Assembly: GCA_001789205.1 (NCBI GenBank)
Contig: MFYT01000041.1
Span: 1-11,261 of the forward strand
Length of the DNA: 11,261 nucleotides
DNA from: Candidatus Raymondbacteria bacterium RIFOXYA2_FULL_49_16
GTDB lineage: Bacteria; Fibrobacterota; OXYB2-FULL-49-7; XYB2-FULL-49-35
Direction: 5' to 3'
Positions 1 through 6,062 of this stretch are shown here, one piece after another. The position numbers were made by a program, and so were the translations under genes. The stretch's first letter is position 1; each line of letters starts with the position of its first letter. The notes under the pieces are model-generated. The model saw nothing but the letters and a program-made list of their open reading frames with translations. It had not been told where the DNA came from and did no database searches.

Positions 1-57
1 GGGAGATCTGCAAGTCCGGTTCTGTGAGGGGCGTAAGGTGTCTCTCATGATAAATAC
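1..57 (+). mobile_element. 3' end of a group II intron (domain V 3' half and domain VI), partial
   Basis: Bases 1-22 resemble the 3' half of a group II intron domain V: a GAGA tetraloop (3-6), a distal strand (7-11), a two-base bulge and the closing strand TCCGGTTC (15-22). The 5' half would lie before the window. Bases 25-47 then fold as a domain VI-like hairpin: TGAGGGGC (25-32) pairs with the segment ending in CTCTCA (40-47), 8 bp including two G-U pairs, with a purine-rich loop. An unpaired A near 47-50 could be the branch point, which would put the 3' splice site at about 54-58. The phrase CCGGTTCTGTGAGGGG is typical just downstream of intron-encoded reverse transcriptases. No reverse transcriptase is visible because the window starts too late. 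The exact boundary is inferred. Confidence 0.6.
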
Positions 58-78
58 ACTTTATTGTAAGGAGATACT

Positions 79-1500
79 ATGACGCCTACTCGACATAAAG
101 GGTTTATAACCGAGAATTTCCTTCTGCGGACAAAAACCGCGCAGAAACTTTTTCACGGCCATGCAGCGCGCATGCCTATTTACGATTACCACTGCCATCT
201 GTCGCCAAAAGACATTGCCCAGGACCGGCGATTTGAAAACCTGACGCAGATCTGGCTTGCGGGCGACCATTACAAGTGGCGGGCCATGCGCAGCAATGGC
301 GTTGCTGAAAAATATATTACCGGCAATGCCTCTGATTCCGAAAAATTCGTGGCCTGGGCCCGCACAGTGCCTTATACGGTCCGGAACCCGCTGTACCATT
401 GGACGCACCTTGAACTGAAAAGTCCATTTGGTATTATTGGCAAGGTGCTCAATGAAAAAACAGCCAGGGGAATCTACGAGCGCTGCAACGACCTGCTCAA
501 GGGGTCTGGTTTCAGCGCGCGCGGCATTATCACGCGCATGAACGTAGCGCTTATATGCACCACGGACGATCCAGTTGATTCGCTCGAATGGCACAAGATT
601 ATAAACGCTGACGCGCGTTTCAAGACCAGAGTATATGCCACGTTCCGGCCCGACAAGGCCATGATGGCCGATACGCCTGATGTCTTTGTTCCCTGGGTAC
701 AAAAACTCGCTGTTGCGGCCAATGTTGATATCGGATCGCTTGTTGCGTTCAAAAAAGCGCTGGTAAAACGGTACGATTATTTCCACACCCTTGGTTGCAG
801 GCTTTCTGACCATGGATTGGAAACAGTGTATGCTGAAGAGGTTTCTGAAAAGGAGCTGGCTGCTATTTTTGTCAAGGCATTGAAAAAAAAGAAGCTCACG
901 TCGCTCGAAAGCGCACAGTTCAAATACGGCATGATGCTTTTTTTCGGTGAGGAGCAGGCCAGGCGCGGATGGGTGCAGCAATTGCACCTGGGCGCTATGC
1001 GCAACAACAACACAACAATGTTCAAACAACTTGGCCCGGATACAGGCTTTGATTCCATTGGCGATGCTTCGTTTGCCCCGCGGCTTTCCCAATATCTGGA
1101 CGCATTGAACACGCGGGGCGCGCTTGCCAAGACCATTCTGTACAACCTGAACCCCAAGGACACACCAGTACTCACCACCATGCTAGGAAATTTTCAGGAT
1201 GGTTCGGCGTGGGGAAAAATGCAGTATGGGTCAGCGTGGTGGTTTCTTGATACCAAGGAAGGCATGGAAGCGCAGCTTTCCATGCTCTCGCAGCACGGAT
1301 TGCTGTCGCGTTTTGTGGGCATGCTTACGGATTCCCGCAGTTTTCTCTCATATCCCCGTCACGAGTATTTCCGGCGCATCCTCTGCAATATGATTGGTAC
1401 TGACGTTGAAAACGGCGAACTGCCCAATGATATGGCGCTGCTTGGCAAAATAGTCGAGAATATCAGCTATGCCAACGCGAAAGAGTATTTCGGGCTCTGA
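79..1500 (+). CDS. uxaC: Uronate isomerase (glucuronate/galacturonate isomerase)
   Basis: The 473-residue protein has the normal UxaC length. UxaC interconverts D-glucuronate and D-fructuronate, and D-galacturonate and D-tagaturonate, in the cytoplasm, the entry step of hexuronate catabolism. Family landmarks are the metal-binding H-x-H in IYDYHCHLSP (about 34-43), the GDHYKWRAMRSNGV stretch near 62-75, NPLYHWTHLEL, QLHLGAMRNNN and DSRSFLSYPRHEYFRR near the C-terminus. The ATG at 79 has a good ribosome-binding site, AAGGAG at 68-73, five bases upstream. The preceding sequence is the putative group II intron end, so the native promoter is either further upstream or replaced. No other uronate-pathway gene is in the window. 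It is convergent with the AbiEii gene downstream. Identification is secure. Confidence 0.96.
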   Translation: MTPTRHKGFITENFLLRTKTAQKLFHGHAARMPIYDYHCHLSPKDIAQDRRFENLTQIWLAGDHYKWRAMRSNGVAEKYITGNASDSEKFVAWARTVPYTVRNPLYHWTHLELKSPFGIIGKVLNEKTARGIYERCNDLLKGSGFSARGIITRMNVALICTTDDPVDSLEWHKIINADARFKTRVYATFRPDKAMMADTPDVFVPWVQKLAVAANVDIGSLVAFKKALVKRYDYFHTLGCRLSDHGLETVYAEEVSEKELAAIFVKALKKKKLTSLESAQFKYGMMLFFGEEQARRGWVQQLHLGAMRNNNTTMFKQLGPDTGFDSIGDASFAPRLSQYLDALNTRGALAKTILYNLNPKDTPVLTTMLGNFQDGSAWGKMQYGSAWWFLDTKEGMEAQLSMLSQHGLLSRFVGMLTDSRSFLSYPRHEYFRRILCNMIGTDVENGELPNDMALLGKIVENISYANAKEYFGL

Positions 1501-1528
1501 GCCACGGCTCTTCGGCTACGCTCAGAGC
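1494..1528. terminator. Inverted repeat at the uxaC 3' end, possible bidirectional terminator
   Basis: GCTCTGAGC (1494-1502), which contains the uxaC stop codon, is a perfect 9-bp inverted repeat of GCTCAGAGC (1520-1528) with a 17-base loop. An overlapping alternative pairs CCACGGCTCT (1502-1511) with 1524-1534. It sits between two convergent genes, as a shared terminator would, but neither strand has an immediate T-run, so termination is only a guess. Confidence 0.3.
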
Positions 1529-1536
1529 GCGTGGTA

Positions 1537-2544
1537 TTACTCAGGGTCTTTTTCCCACCACAACACGGTCTGCTTCCAGTACGCGGCCGCGTCGTTGTAC
1601 GCGAGCGCCTGTTTGAACTGGCTGTTAGTGACGGTTTTAACGACCGCGGCGGTGAGGCAGAGGGCTGCGCGCGCAAGGTCTTTTTGCAGGCGCTGCCACG
1701 AATAGTCGCGGGAAAAAAGATGCTCGGCAAAGGGAACATGGCCGCGCACAATTTCACTGAGCGCGGGATTGAGACCCTGGTCAACGGGCTTTTCCGCGTA
1801 TCTGAAGGGCTGTACGCAAAACGACAGGGTGTCGGCAAGGACCTCTTCCTCGGTCATTGTTTTTTCCTGGATTTCAAGTTCCTGCTTCATGCATGCTGCC
1901 ACGCTCTGGCGAATCTCATCAAGGTCCAGCGGCTGTTCGGCAAGGAGCGCCACATCGTGGCCGTGCTTGAGGCGCTGGGCCTCCTTGTTTTTTCCCAGGG
2001 GAATACCGAGTGTGCGCGGGCCCAGGGTGAGCAGTTTGTCTCCGATGATGCTTGAAATTGTGGGCAGCTCAACGGTCTCGTTACACTGGTAGAGGCCGCC
2101 GCAGGCCACCTTTTTCCTGATTTTTGGGGTGGTATTTTTTTTCAGGATTGCGTCGAGCATGATAAAGTTTTCTTTGTTGTCCGTGAAGTGCGACGCATAG
2201 AAAATTTCATAACTGACCATGGGCAGCCACGGCTTGGTTTTGTGCTGCCGTTTTTGAAAGCGGGTGAACAGTCCGTGTTTTTTTACCACGCCCTCAACCG
2301 TCTGGTCGATCCGCTCCCTGGTTTCGTCAGTGGCAATGTCCACGTCGATTGAAAACCTGCGCGGTTCTTCGAGCAGCACCAAGAGTGAATTGCCGCCTTT
2401 AAAGGTAAAATCCAGGCCTTCGCGCACCAGCTCCGCCACCAGCTCAAGGCAATGCGCCGCTTGTTCGGCAAGCACATCGGGCGCTTCTTTTTTGTTCGCG
2501 CAGATGTGCTCCTTGGTAAAATAGAGGGCAGAGGCAATGGGCAT
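1537..2544 (-). CDS. Nucleotidyltransferase, AbiEii toxin family
   Basis: The 335-residue protein belongs to the AbiEii/AbiGii nucleotidyltransferase family, the toxin half of type IV-like toxin-antitoxin pairs. Some relatives (MenT) transfer nucleotides to tRNA acceptor ends. Visible motifs are F-K-G-G-N-S (48-53), the metal-binding acids in RFSIDVDIAT (63-72; D67, D69), a candidate third acid D131 in IMLDAI, and the C-terminal helices with D169-K170 and K193-H-G-H-D197. The usual GGTS/GGTA is GGNS here. I chose the ATG at 2544, five bases after AGGAG (2554-2550) inside the end of efp. A GTG at 2550 overlapping the efp stop would add two residues. The gene is thus translationally coupled to efp. 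No AbiEi antitoxin is adjacent. The cellular target is unknown. Confidence 0.85.
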   Translation of the reverse strand: MPIASALYFTKEHICANKKEAPDVLAEQAAHCLELVAELVREGLDFTFKGGNSLLVLLEEPRRFSIDVDIATDETRERIDQTVEGVVKKHGLFTRFQKRQHKTKPWLPMVSYEIFYASHFTDNKENFIMLDAILKKNTTPKIRKKVACGGLYQCNETVELPTISSIIGDKLLTLGPRTLGIPLGKNKEAQRLKHGHDVALLAEQPLDLDEIRQSVAACMKQELEIQEKTMTEEEVLADTLSFCVQPFRYAEKPVDQGLNPALSEIVRGHVPFAEHLFSRDYSWQRLQKDLARAALCLTAAVVKTVTNSQFKQALAYNDAAAYWKQTVLWWEKDPE

Positions 2545-2546
2545 GG

Positions 2547-3113
2547 TCACTCCTTTGCGCGGGATTCGTAGGTCCCGTCAGCGGTATTGACGATTATTTT
2601 TTCGCCTGTTTCGACAAAGAGAGGCACTTGCACTACCAGGCCGGTTTCGAGCGTAGCGGGTTTGGTGGAGCCGCCTGACGCGGTCCCGCCTTTTACATTG
2701 GGACCTGTTTCGGTGATGGCGAGCGTCACCGTGACCGGCAGGGTGATGTAGAGAGGGTTTCCCTCGTGCAGAAAGACGCGCACAACAATGTTTGGTATCA
2801 TGAACTGGGCCGCTTCGGCCACAATGTCGCGGTGGATCATGATTTGGTCAAAGGTTTCCTGGTTCATGAACCAGAAGCTGTCGCCGTCCTGGTAGAGAAA
2901 TTCCATGGGAATTTGGTCAAGTTCGATTTCCGTGAATTTCTCGTCACTGATCCAGCGGTATTCGAAATACTTGTTGTCCGAGAGCCGTTTGAGCCTGGAT
3001 TGGATGACTGCGCCGCCGCGCGCAGTGCGCTGGTGGTGCGCCTCAGCCACCATGTGAGGCTGGCCTTCGTACAGGACAATCATGCCCCGTCGTAATTTTG
3101 TCGCGGTTTCCAT
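2547..3113 (-). CDS. efp: Elongation factor P
   Basis: The 188-residue protein spans the three EF-P domains: KOW-like (about 1-65), central OB (about 66-128) and C-terminal OB with KPATLETGLVVQVPLFVETG. EF-P binds the ribosome between the P and E sites and relieves stalling at polyproline stretches. Aligned to E. coli EF-P without gaps through the tip loop, the modified Lys34 falls on Arg32 here, in T-A-R-G-G-A rather than P-G-K-G-Q-A. The start is the ATG at 3113, with AAGGA nine bases upstream and a promoter at 3142-3171. The frame stays open upstream to 3284, but that part has no EF-P similarity and runs through the promoter and the palindromic element. The stop overlaps the start region of the AbiEii gene. 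Confidence 0.95.
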   Translation of the reverse strand: METATKLRRGMIVLYEGQPHMVAEAHHQRTARGGAVIQSRLKRLSDNKYFEYRWISDEKFTEIELDQIPMEFLYQDGDSFWFMNQETFDQIMIHRDIVAEAAQFMIPNIVVRVFLHEGNPLYITLPVTVTLAITETGPNVKGGTASGGSTKPATLETGLVVQVPLFVETGEKIIVNTADGTYESRAKE

Positions 3114-3141
3114 TGTGTGTTTTCCTTTTGTTGAGAGAGAA

Positions 3142-3171
3142 AATATACGTGAAACCAGGGCTGGTGGGCAA
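3142..3171 (-). promoter_or_regulatory. Candidate sigma-70 promoter of efp
   Basis: Read on the minus strand, TTGCCC (3171-3166) and TATATT (3147-3142) are separated by 18 bases. Transcription would begin near 3135, giving a leader of about 20 bases that holds the AAGGA ribosome-binding site of efp. This places the interlocking inverted repeats at 3184-3285 upstream of the promoter, outside the efp leader. Confidence 0.5.
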
Positions 3172-3183
3172 GAATTGAGAATG

Positions 3184-3285
3184 CTTGACCGGTCCCCGAG
3201 TGGTGCGCCTCCCCTCGATACGGCCCAATGTCTGGAAACGGGGCCTACTCGGGGAACGGCGTGCTGTATCGAGGGACCGGCCAAG
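3184..3285. repeat. Interlocking palindromic element, 102 bp
   Basis: Three inverted-repeat pairs are interleaved. CTTGACCGGTCCC (3184-3196) matches 3273-3285 inverted, 12 of 13 positions, the exception being a G-U if read on the minus strand. TCGATAC (3215-3221) pairs with 3266-3272, directly stacked on the first stem, and GGCCC (3222-3226) pairs with 3241-3245. An exclusive alternative pairs CCGGTCCCCGAGT (3189-3201) with 3247-3259, 12 of 13. It lies between two diverging promoters, so it fits neither leader. It could be a REP/MITE-like interspersed repeat or a small structured RNA. No coding sequence is recognisable in it. Confidence 0.65.
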
Positions 3286-3326
3286 TGCTTGCAAACCAGT
3301 CTTTTATACCCTCAAGACCGGCGTTC

Positions 3327-3356
3327 TTGTTTTCCCCTGCCTTGCTTTGTTATATT
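3327..3356 (+). promoter_or_regulatory. Candidate promoter of tRNA-Cys
   Basis: TTGTTT (3327-3332) and TATATT (3351-3356) are separated by 18 bases. Transcription would start near 3363, about 20 bases before the tRNA. Spacing and position fit a single-gene tRNA unit that ends at the terminator at 3467-3498. Confidence 0.5.
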
Positions 3357-3381
3357 TATTAGGATTTTTCCATGAAAACCT

Positions 3382-3454
3382 GGTGACATAGCCAAGTTGG
3401 TAAGGCGAAGGTCTGCAAAACCTTTATTCCCCGGTTCAAATCCGGGTGTCACCT
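3382..3454 (+). tRNA. tRNA-Cys (anticodon GCA)
   Basis: A complete 73-base cloverleaf is visible. The acceptor stem GGTGACA (3382-3388) pairs with TGTCACC (3447-3453), and the discriminator is T3454, the U73 expected for tRNA-Cys. The D stem is GCC/GGC (3391-3393 with 3404-3406). The anticodon stem AAGGT/ACCTT encloses CTGCAAA with GCA at 3415-3417. The variable loop has five bases. The T stem CCCGG/CCGGG encloses TTCAAAT. The 3' CCA is not encoded, so a CCA-adding enzyme is needed. Confidence 0.97.
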
Positions 3455-3466
3455 TTAAATATACGG

Positions 3467-3498
3467 GCCCCTGCGCATGCGGGGGCTTTTTGTTTTTT
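3467..3498 (+). terminator. Rho-independent terminator of tRNA-Cys
   Basis: An 8-bp GC-rich stem, GCCCCTGC (3467-3474) with GCGGGGGC (3479-3486) including one G-U pair, has a GCAT loop and is followed by a T-rich tract (3487-3498) broken by a single G. Read on the minus strand the hairpin has no T-run after it, so it is not an obvious terminator for the TPR gene that ends at 3508. Confidence 0.9.
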
Positions 3499-3507
3499 GG
3501 AGGAGTG

Positions 3508-3984
3508 TCAGGCCTTTTTGATATCAACGCCCAGCTTGTGGAGGCGGAAGTGCACTTCGTGCAGCCATTCCTGCGACTGTTCGATGTTCATAAAGTTTTT
3601 ATAACTATTGATGGCCTTGGTACGGTAGTCCAGCTTTTCGTAGCAGAGTCCCAGATTGAAGAGCAATGGGGTGAAGTCCTGCACTAATTTCAATGATTTA
3701 AGATAGTAGCGCACGGCAATGTCCCATTTCTCGTACGAGAGATACACCGTGCCCAATAGAAAGTTGGCCATCCAGTTCTGGGGGTTGAGGCGCGCGCTCT
3801 GTTCAAACATTTCCATGGATTCGACCGTCTTGTTGTTTTTCAGATAGAGTGCGCCCAGGAGAAAAAACGAGTCAGCATCGTTGGGGTCTTTGCGGACCAT
3901 TTCAAGATACGCCTCCGCGGATTCAGGTGTGGGGATATGGGAAAGGTCGTACGCGTAATATTGGGATTCAGGTTTTTTTTCCAC
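3508..3984 (-). CDS. Small TPR-repeat protein
   Basis: With a GTG start at 3984 the protein has 158 residues. Three tetratricopeptide repeats are visible: about 37-70 (SFFLLGALYLKNN...A-LNP), 71-103 (NFLLGTVYLSYEKWDIAVRYY) and 107-138 (LLFNLGLCYEKLDYRTKAINSY), with a capping helix at the end. TPRs are protein-binding scaffolds and no catalytic domain is seen. There is no clear signal peptide; the N-terminus is short and charged. I chose the GTG because it follows AGGA by eight bases and lies after the ispF stop. The same frame is open to 4161 but would overlap ispF by 150 bases. It is the last gene of the STAS-nth-ispF operon. Its partner is unknown. Confidence 0.8.
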   Translation of the reverse strand: MEKKPESQYYAYDLSHIPTPESAEAYLEMVRKDPNDADSFFLLGALYLKNNKTVESMEMFEQSARLNPQNWMANFLLGTVYLSYEKWDIAVRYYLKSLKLVQDFTPLLFNLGLCYEKLDYRTKAINSYKNFMNIEQSQEWLHEVHFRLHKLGVDIKKA

Positions 3985-4009
3985 TTCTGTTTTCCTGTTT
4001 TCACTCGTT

Positions 4010-4489
4010 CTATTGCTGGCACAGCAGGACAATGGCTTGGGCGGCAATGCCTTCACCGCGTCCGGTATATCCCATGCCTTCTGTTGTGGTGGCCTTGACC
4101 GAGACGTTTTCGACTTGCGTATTGAGGACACCCGCGATATTTTTCCGCATCTGTGCTGCAAATGGCATTATCTTTGGCTCTTCCGCAATAACTGTGCAGT
4201 CGACGTTCGCTATAATATAGCCTTTTTTCAGGACCAAGTCGTATACTTTGAAAAGGAGCTCGGCGCTGTCCGCGTTTTTGTACGCGGGATCGGTATCGGG
4301 AAAGTGCACGCCGATATCGCCCAGCGCCAGCGCGCCCAAGAGCGCGTCGGCAATGGCGTGGAGAAGTACGTCCGCGTCGCTGTGGCCCAGCAAGCCCTTG
4401 CCGTGGGGAATATGGACGCTTCCCAGCACCAGCTTTCGTCCTTCGACCAGCCGGTGGACGTCGAACCCGGTTCCGATCCTGAAATCCAT
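4010..4489 (-). CDS. ispF: 2-C-methyl-D-erythritol 2,4-cyclodiphosphate synthase
   Basis: The 159-residue protein has normal IspF length. It cyclises CDP-methylerythritol 2-phosphate to the 2,4-cyclodiphosphate with release of CMP, in the MEP pathway to isoprenoid precursors, and acts as a cytosolic homotrimer. The start is the family signature [11 protein letters not shown], with zinc ligands D10 and H12, and the third ligand H44 follows in [28 protein letters not shown] and [21 protein letters not shown] near the C-terminus complete the match. The ATG at 4489 lies four bases after the nth stop, and its ribosome-binding site GAGG overlaps the last nth codons, so the two are co-translated. 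The partner ispD, often adjacent or fused, is not in the window. Confidence 0.97.
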   Translation of the reverse strand: MDFRIGTGFDVHRLVEGRKLVLGSVHIPHGKGLLGHSDADVLLHAIADALLGALALGDIGVHFPDTDPAYKNADSAELLFKVYDLVLKKGYIIANVDCTVIAEEPKIMPFAAQMRKNIAGVLNTQVENVSVKATTTEGMGYTGRGEGIAAQAIVLLCQQ

Positions 4490-4493
4490 TGTG

Positions 4494-5168
4494 TTACCTC
4501 GCTCTTGTTACATTGACCCGTTTGCAGTATTTTCTGACGCGGCATGCGCTGCACAACGGGGAAATGGGTTTGCAGACATTCTGTCCAAAAGCCACCAGAA
4601 AGGTGTTGTACCGTATCCAGTGTTTTTTTGGCAGTATTTCCCTGAGCGCGAACTCGGTCTCCTCGGGCGTTTTGGTATGTACCACGCCGAATCTGTTGCT
4701 TATCCGGTGCACATGGGTGTCCACGCAGATTGCTGGAATGCCGAAACCCTCGCCCAGAACAAGGTTCGCTGTCTTGCGGCCCACACCTTTGAACGCGAGC
4801 AGTTCCTCAAGTGTATCGGGCACGCGGCCATTGTATTGGCTCTCCAATTTAGCGCAGACGCTGATTATTGTTCGGGCCTTGGTTTTGTAGAAGCCCGCGG
4901 GAAAGATGGCTGTGCGAATGGCATGCTCGGAAAGTCTTGCCATGCGTTCGGGCGTACGGGCAAGGCCGAAGAGCCGTTCAGAGGCAGCCGCGGTGACATC
5001 GTCTTTGGTGCGCAGGCTGATAATGGTGGCAATGAGGACCTGGAAGGGATCGCGCTGTGTATCAGCGATTTTTGTGACAATGGGAACATACCAGGAAGAA
5101 TATCCCTTTCGCAGTATGGCCATAATGGTGTTAAAGAACCCTGCCAGACCGTGATCAGATTGCTTCAA
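4494..5168 (-). CDS. nth: Endonuclease III (DNA glycosylase/AP lyase)
   Basis: The 224-residue protein removes oxidised pyrimidines and cleaves the abasic site in base-excision repair. The helix-hairpin-helix is in [16 protein letters not shown], with catalytic Lys132, and the catalytic Asp150 is in [11 protein letters not shown]. The [4Fe-4S] cluster ligands C199-x6-C206-x2-C209-x5-C215 have exact family spacing. I took the TTG at 5168, preceded by GAAGG five bases upstream. This overlaps the end of the STAS gene by 14 bases and suggests coupled translation. The next in-frame ATG, at 5123, gives a protein closer to the usual length (209 residues) but lacks a ribosome-binding site. Function is secure, the start less so. 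Confidence 0.94.
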   Translation of the reverse strand: MKQSDHGLAGFFNTIMAILRKGYSSWYVPIVTKIADTQRDPFQVLIATIISLRTKDDVTAAASERLFGLARTPERMARLSEHAIRTAIFPAGFYKTKARTIISVCAKLESQYNGRVPDTLEELLAFKGVGRKTANLVLGEGFGIPAICVDTHVHRISNRFGVVHTKTPEETEFALREILPKKHWIRYNTFLVAFGQNVCKPISPLCSACRVRKYCKRVNVTRAR

Positions 5169-5958
5169 GCGTGCCTTCGGGGTTGAATTTCAGGAAATAG
5201 GGGCAGCTGAGGCAATCTTCGCTGATATATTCAAATTCAACGCCCTCCACCTGGCCCACGATGAGCCAGCAGGGCCGTTCAGCGTTCGCATGCTTGTAGT
5301 AGCACTCGGCGCAGGCCGTGGCATTGGCCGGATTGTGGCCCTTGAAGAAGTCCCAGCACCTGATGGAACGGGCCTCTTCAAGCTGTTTTTTCCGTTCTTC
5401 TTCCTTTCGTTGCGCTTCGCCTGAACGCTCCTCCTCTTCCTTTCTGCCCAGCACATTGAGCGTGTTCTCAATGCTGAGTACTGATTGGAAGACACGGGAA
5501 AGCAGGGTGGATTCGAGTATGGCCGTGACCGCTGGCGTGGGATTTACCAGAAAGAGGTTCCTTTTTTTCTCCTTCTGCTCTTTGAAGGCGCGGAGCACCA
5601 CGCCCAAGCCGCCCGAGTGGATGGCAATGAGGGAGGAGCAGTCGAGGAAAATGGTCTTGATTTCTTTTGCCAGAAGGCCTTCGAGGATTTTTTTCAGTTC
5701 GAGAATGCGTTTGTCGTTCAATGTTTCGCCGAGAGATACCACGGTGTGGGTGTCGTGTTGGTCCACTGAGATGGAATCGCCCTTGAGCGACTCAGCGGCA
5801 TAGGGGCACTTTGCGCATTCTTTGCGCAGACTGCCGTTTTCATCCTGATAGACCATCCAGCATTTGGTACCAAGCTGTGGTGATTCGCCCGTGATGGCTT
5901 TTGCCAAAGCGCAGGATTCGAGAAATGAACGCGCTGCAGCCGATATCTGCTGTGCCAT
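5155..5958 (-). CDS. STAS-domain protein with cysteine-rich CW/CxxC modules
   Basis: The 267-residue protein has a central STAS (anti-anti-sigma) domain at about 70-172: a strand TVVSLGETL, then TIFLDCSSLIAIHSGGLGVV and NLFLVNPTPAVTAILESTLL. Where SpoIIAA has D-S-S-G with the phosphorylated second serine, this protein has H-S-G-G. Flanking the domain are cysteine clusters: C33-W34-x13-C48-x2-C51-P-Y, then after a charged, Glu/Arg-rich segment (172-198, probably helical) C201-W202-x13-C216-x2-C219 and C230-W231-x17-C249-x2-C252-P-Y. The C-terminal pair resembles what databases call a two-CW domain, perhaps metal-binding. The ATG at 5958 follows GGAG by six bases. It heads the operon with nth, ispF and the TPR gene. 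A signalling role is likely; the partner is unknown. Confidence 0.8.
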   Translation of the reverse strand: MAQQISAAARSFLESCALAKAITGESPQLGTKCWMVYQDENGSLRKECAKCPYAAESLKGDSISVDQHDTHTVVSLGETLNDKRILELKKILEGLLAKEIKTIFLDCSSLIAIHSGGLGVVLRAFKEQKEKKRNLFLVNPTPAVTAILESTLLSRVFQSVLSIENTLNVLGRKEEEERSGEAQRKEEERKKQLEEARSIRCWDFFKGHNPANATACAECYYKHANAERPCWLIVGQVEGVEFEYISEDCLSCPYFLKFNPEGTLEAI

Positions 5959-5988
5959 TGATGACTCCGGGAAAAGGAAAAAATACGA

Positions 5989-6018
5989 TTACCCTCGAAG
6001 AAATAGATAATTTATATT
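5989..6018 (+). promoter_or_regulatory. Possible promoter of dprA in the divergent intergenic region
   Basis: The region 5959-6062 separates two divergent operons and has an AT-rich core at 6000-6025. On the plus strand a weak TTACCC (5989-5994) and TATATT (6013-6018) are 18 bases apart, which would give a leader of about 37 bases. The minus-strand promoter for the STAS operon must lie in the same core, but I could not find a convincing pair of hexamers. Confidence 0.3.
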
Positions 6019-6062
6019 ATTCGTGAAAATCAAGCGGTGTCATCTCATTTTCCGGACGAATT

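Noticed and set aside
61-1092. A 343-codon open frame on the minus strand antisense to uxaC.
   Set aside because: It lies wholly within a confidently identified gene, shows no family motif, and reflects codon bias of the sense strand.
3114-3284. N-terminal extension of efp to an upstream ATG.
   Set aside because: It would cross the promoter and the palindromic element, and EF-P proteins begin at the METATKL start, which has its own ribosome-binding site.
3985-4161. N-terminal extension of the TPR protein.
   Set aside because: It overlaps ispF by about 150 bases, is Ser/Arg/Lys-rich without structure, and a GTG with a ribosome-binding site exists just after the ispF stop.
4248-5186. A 312-codon plus-strand open frame antisense to nth and ispF.
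   Set aside because: Both genes beneath it are certain, and its translation has no recognisable domain.
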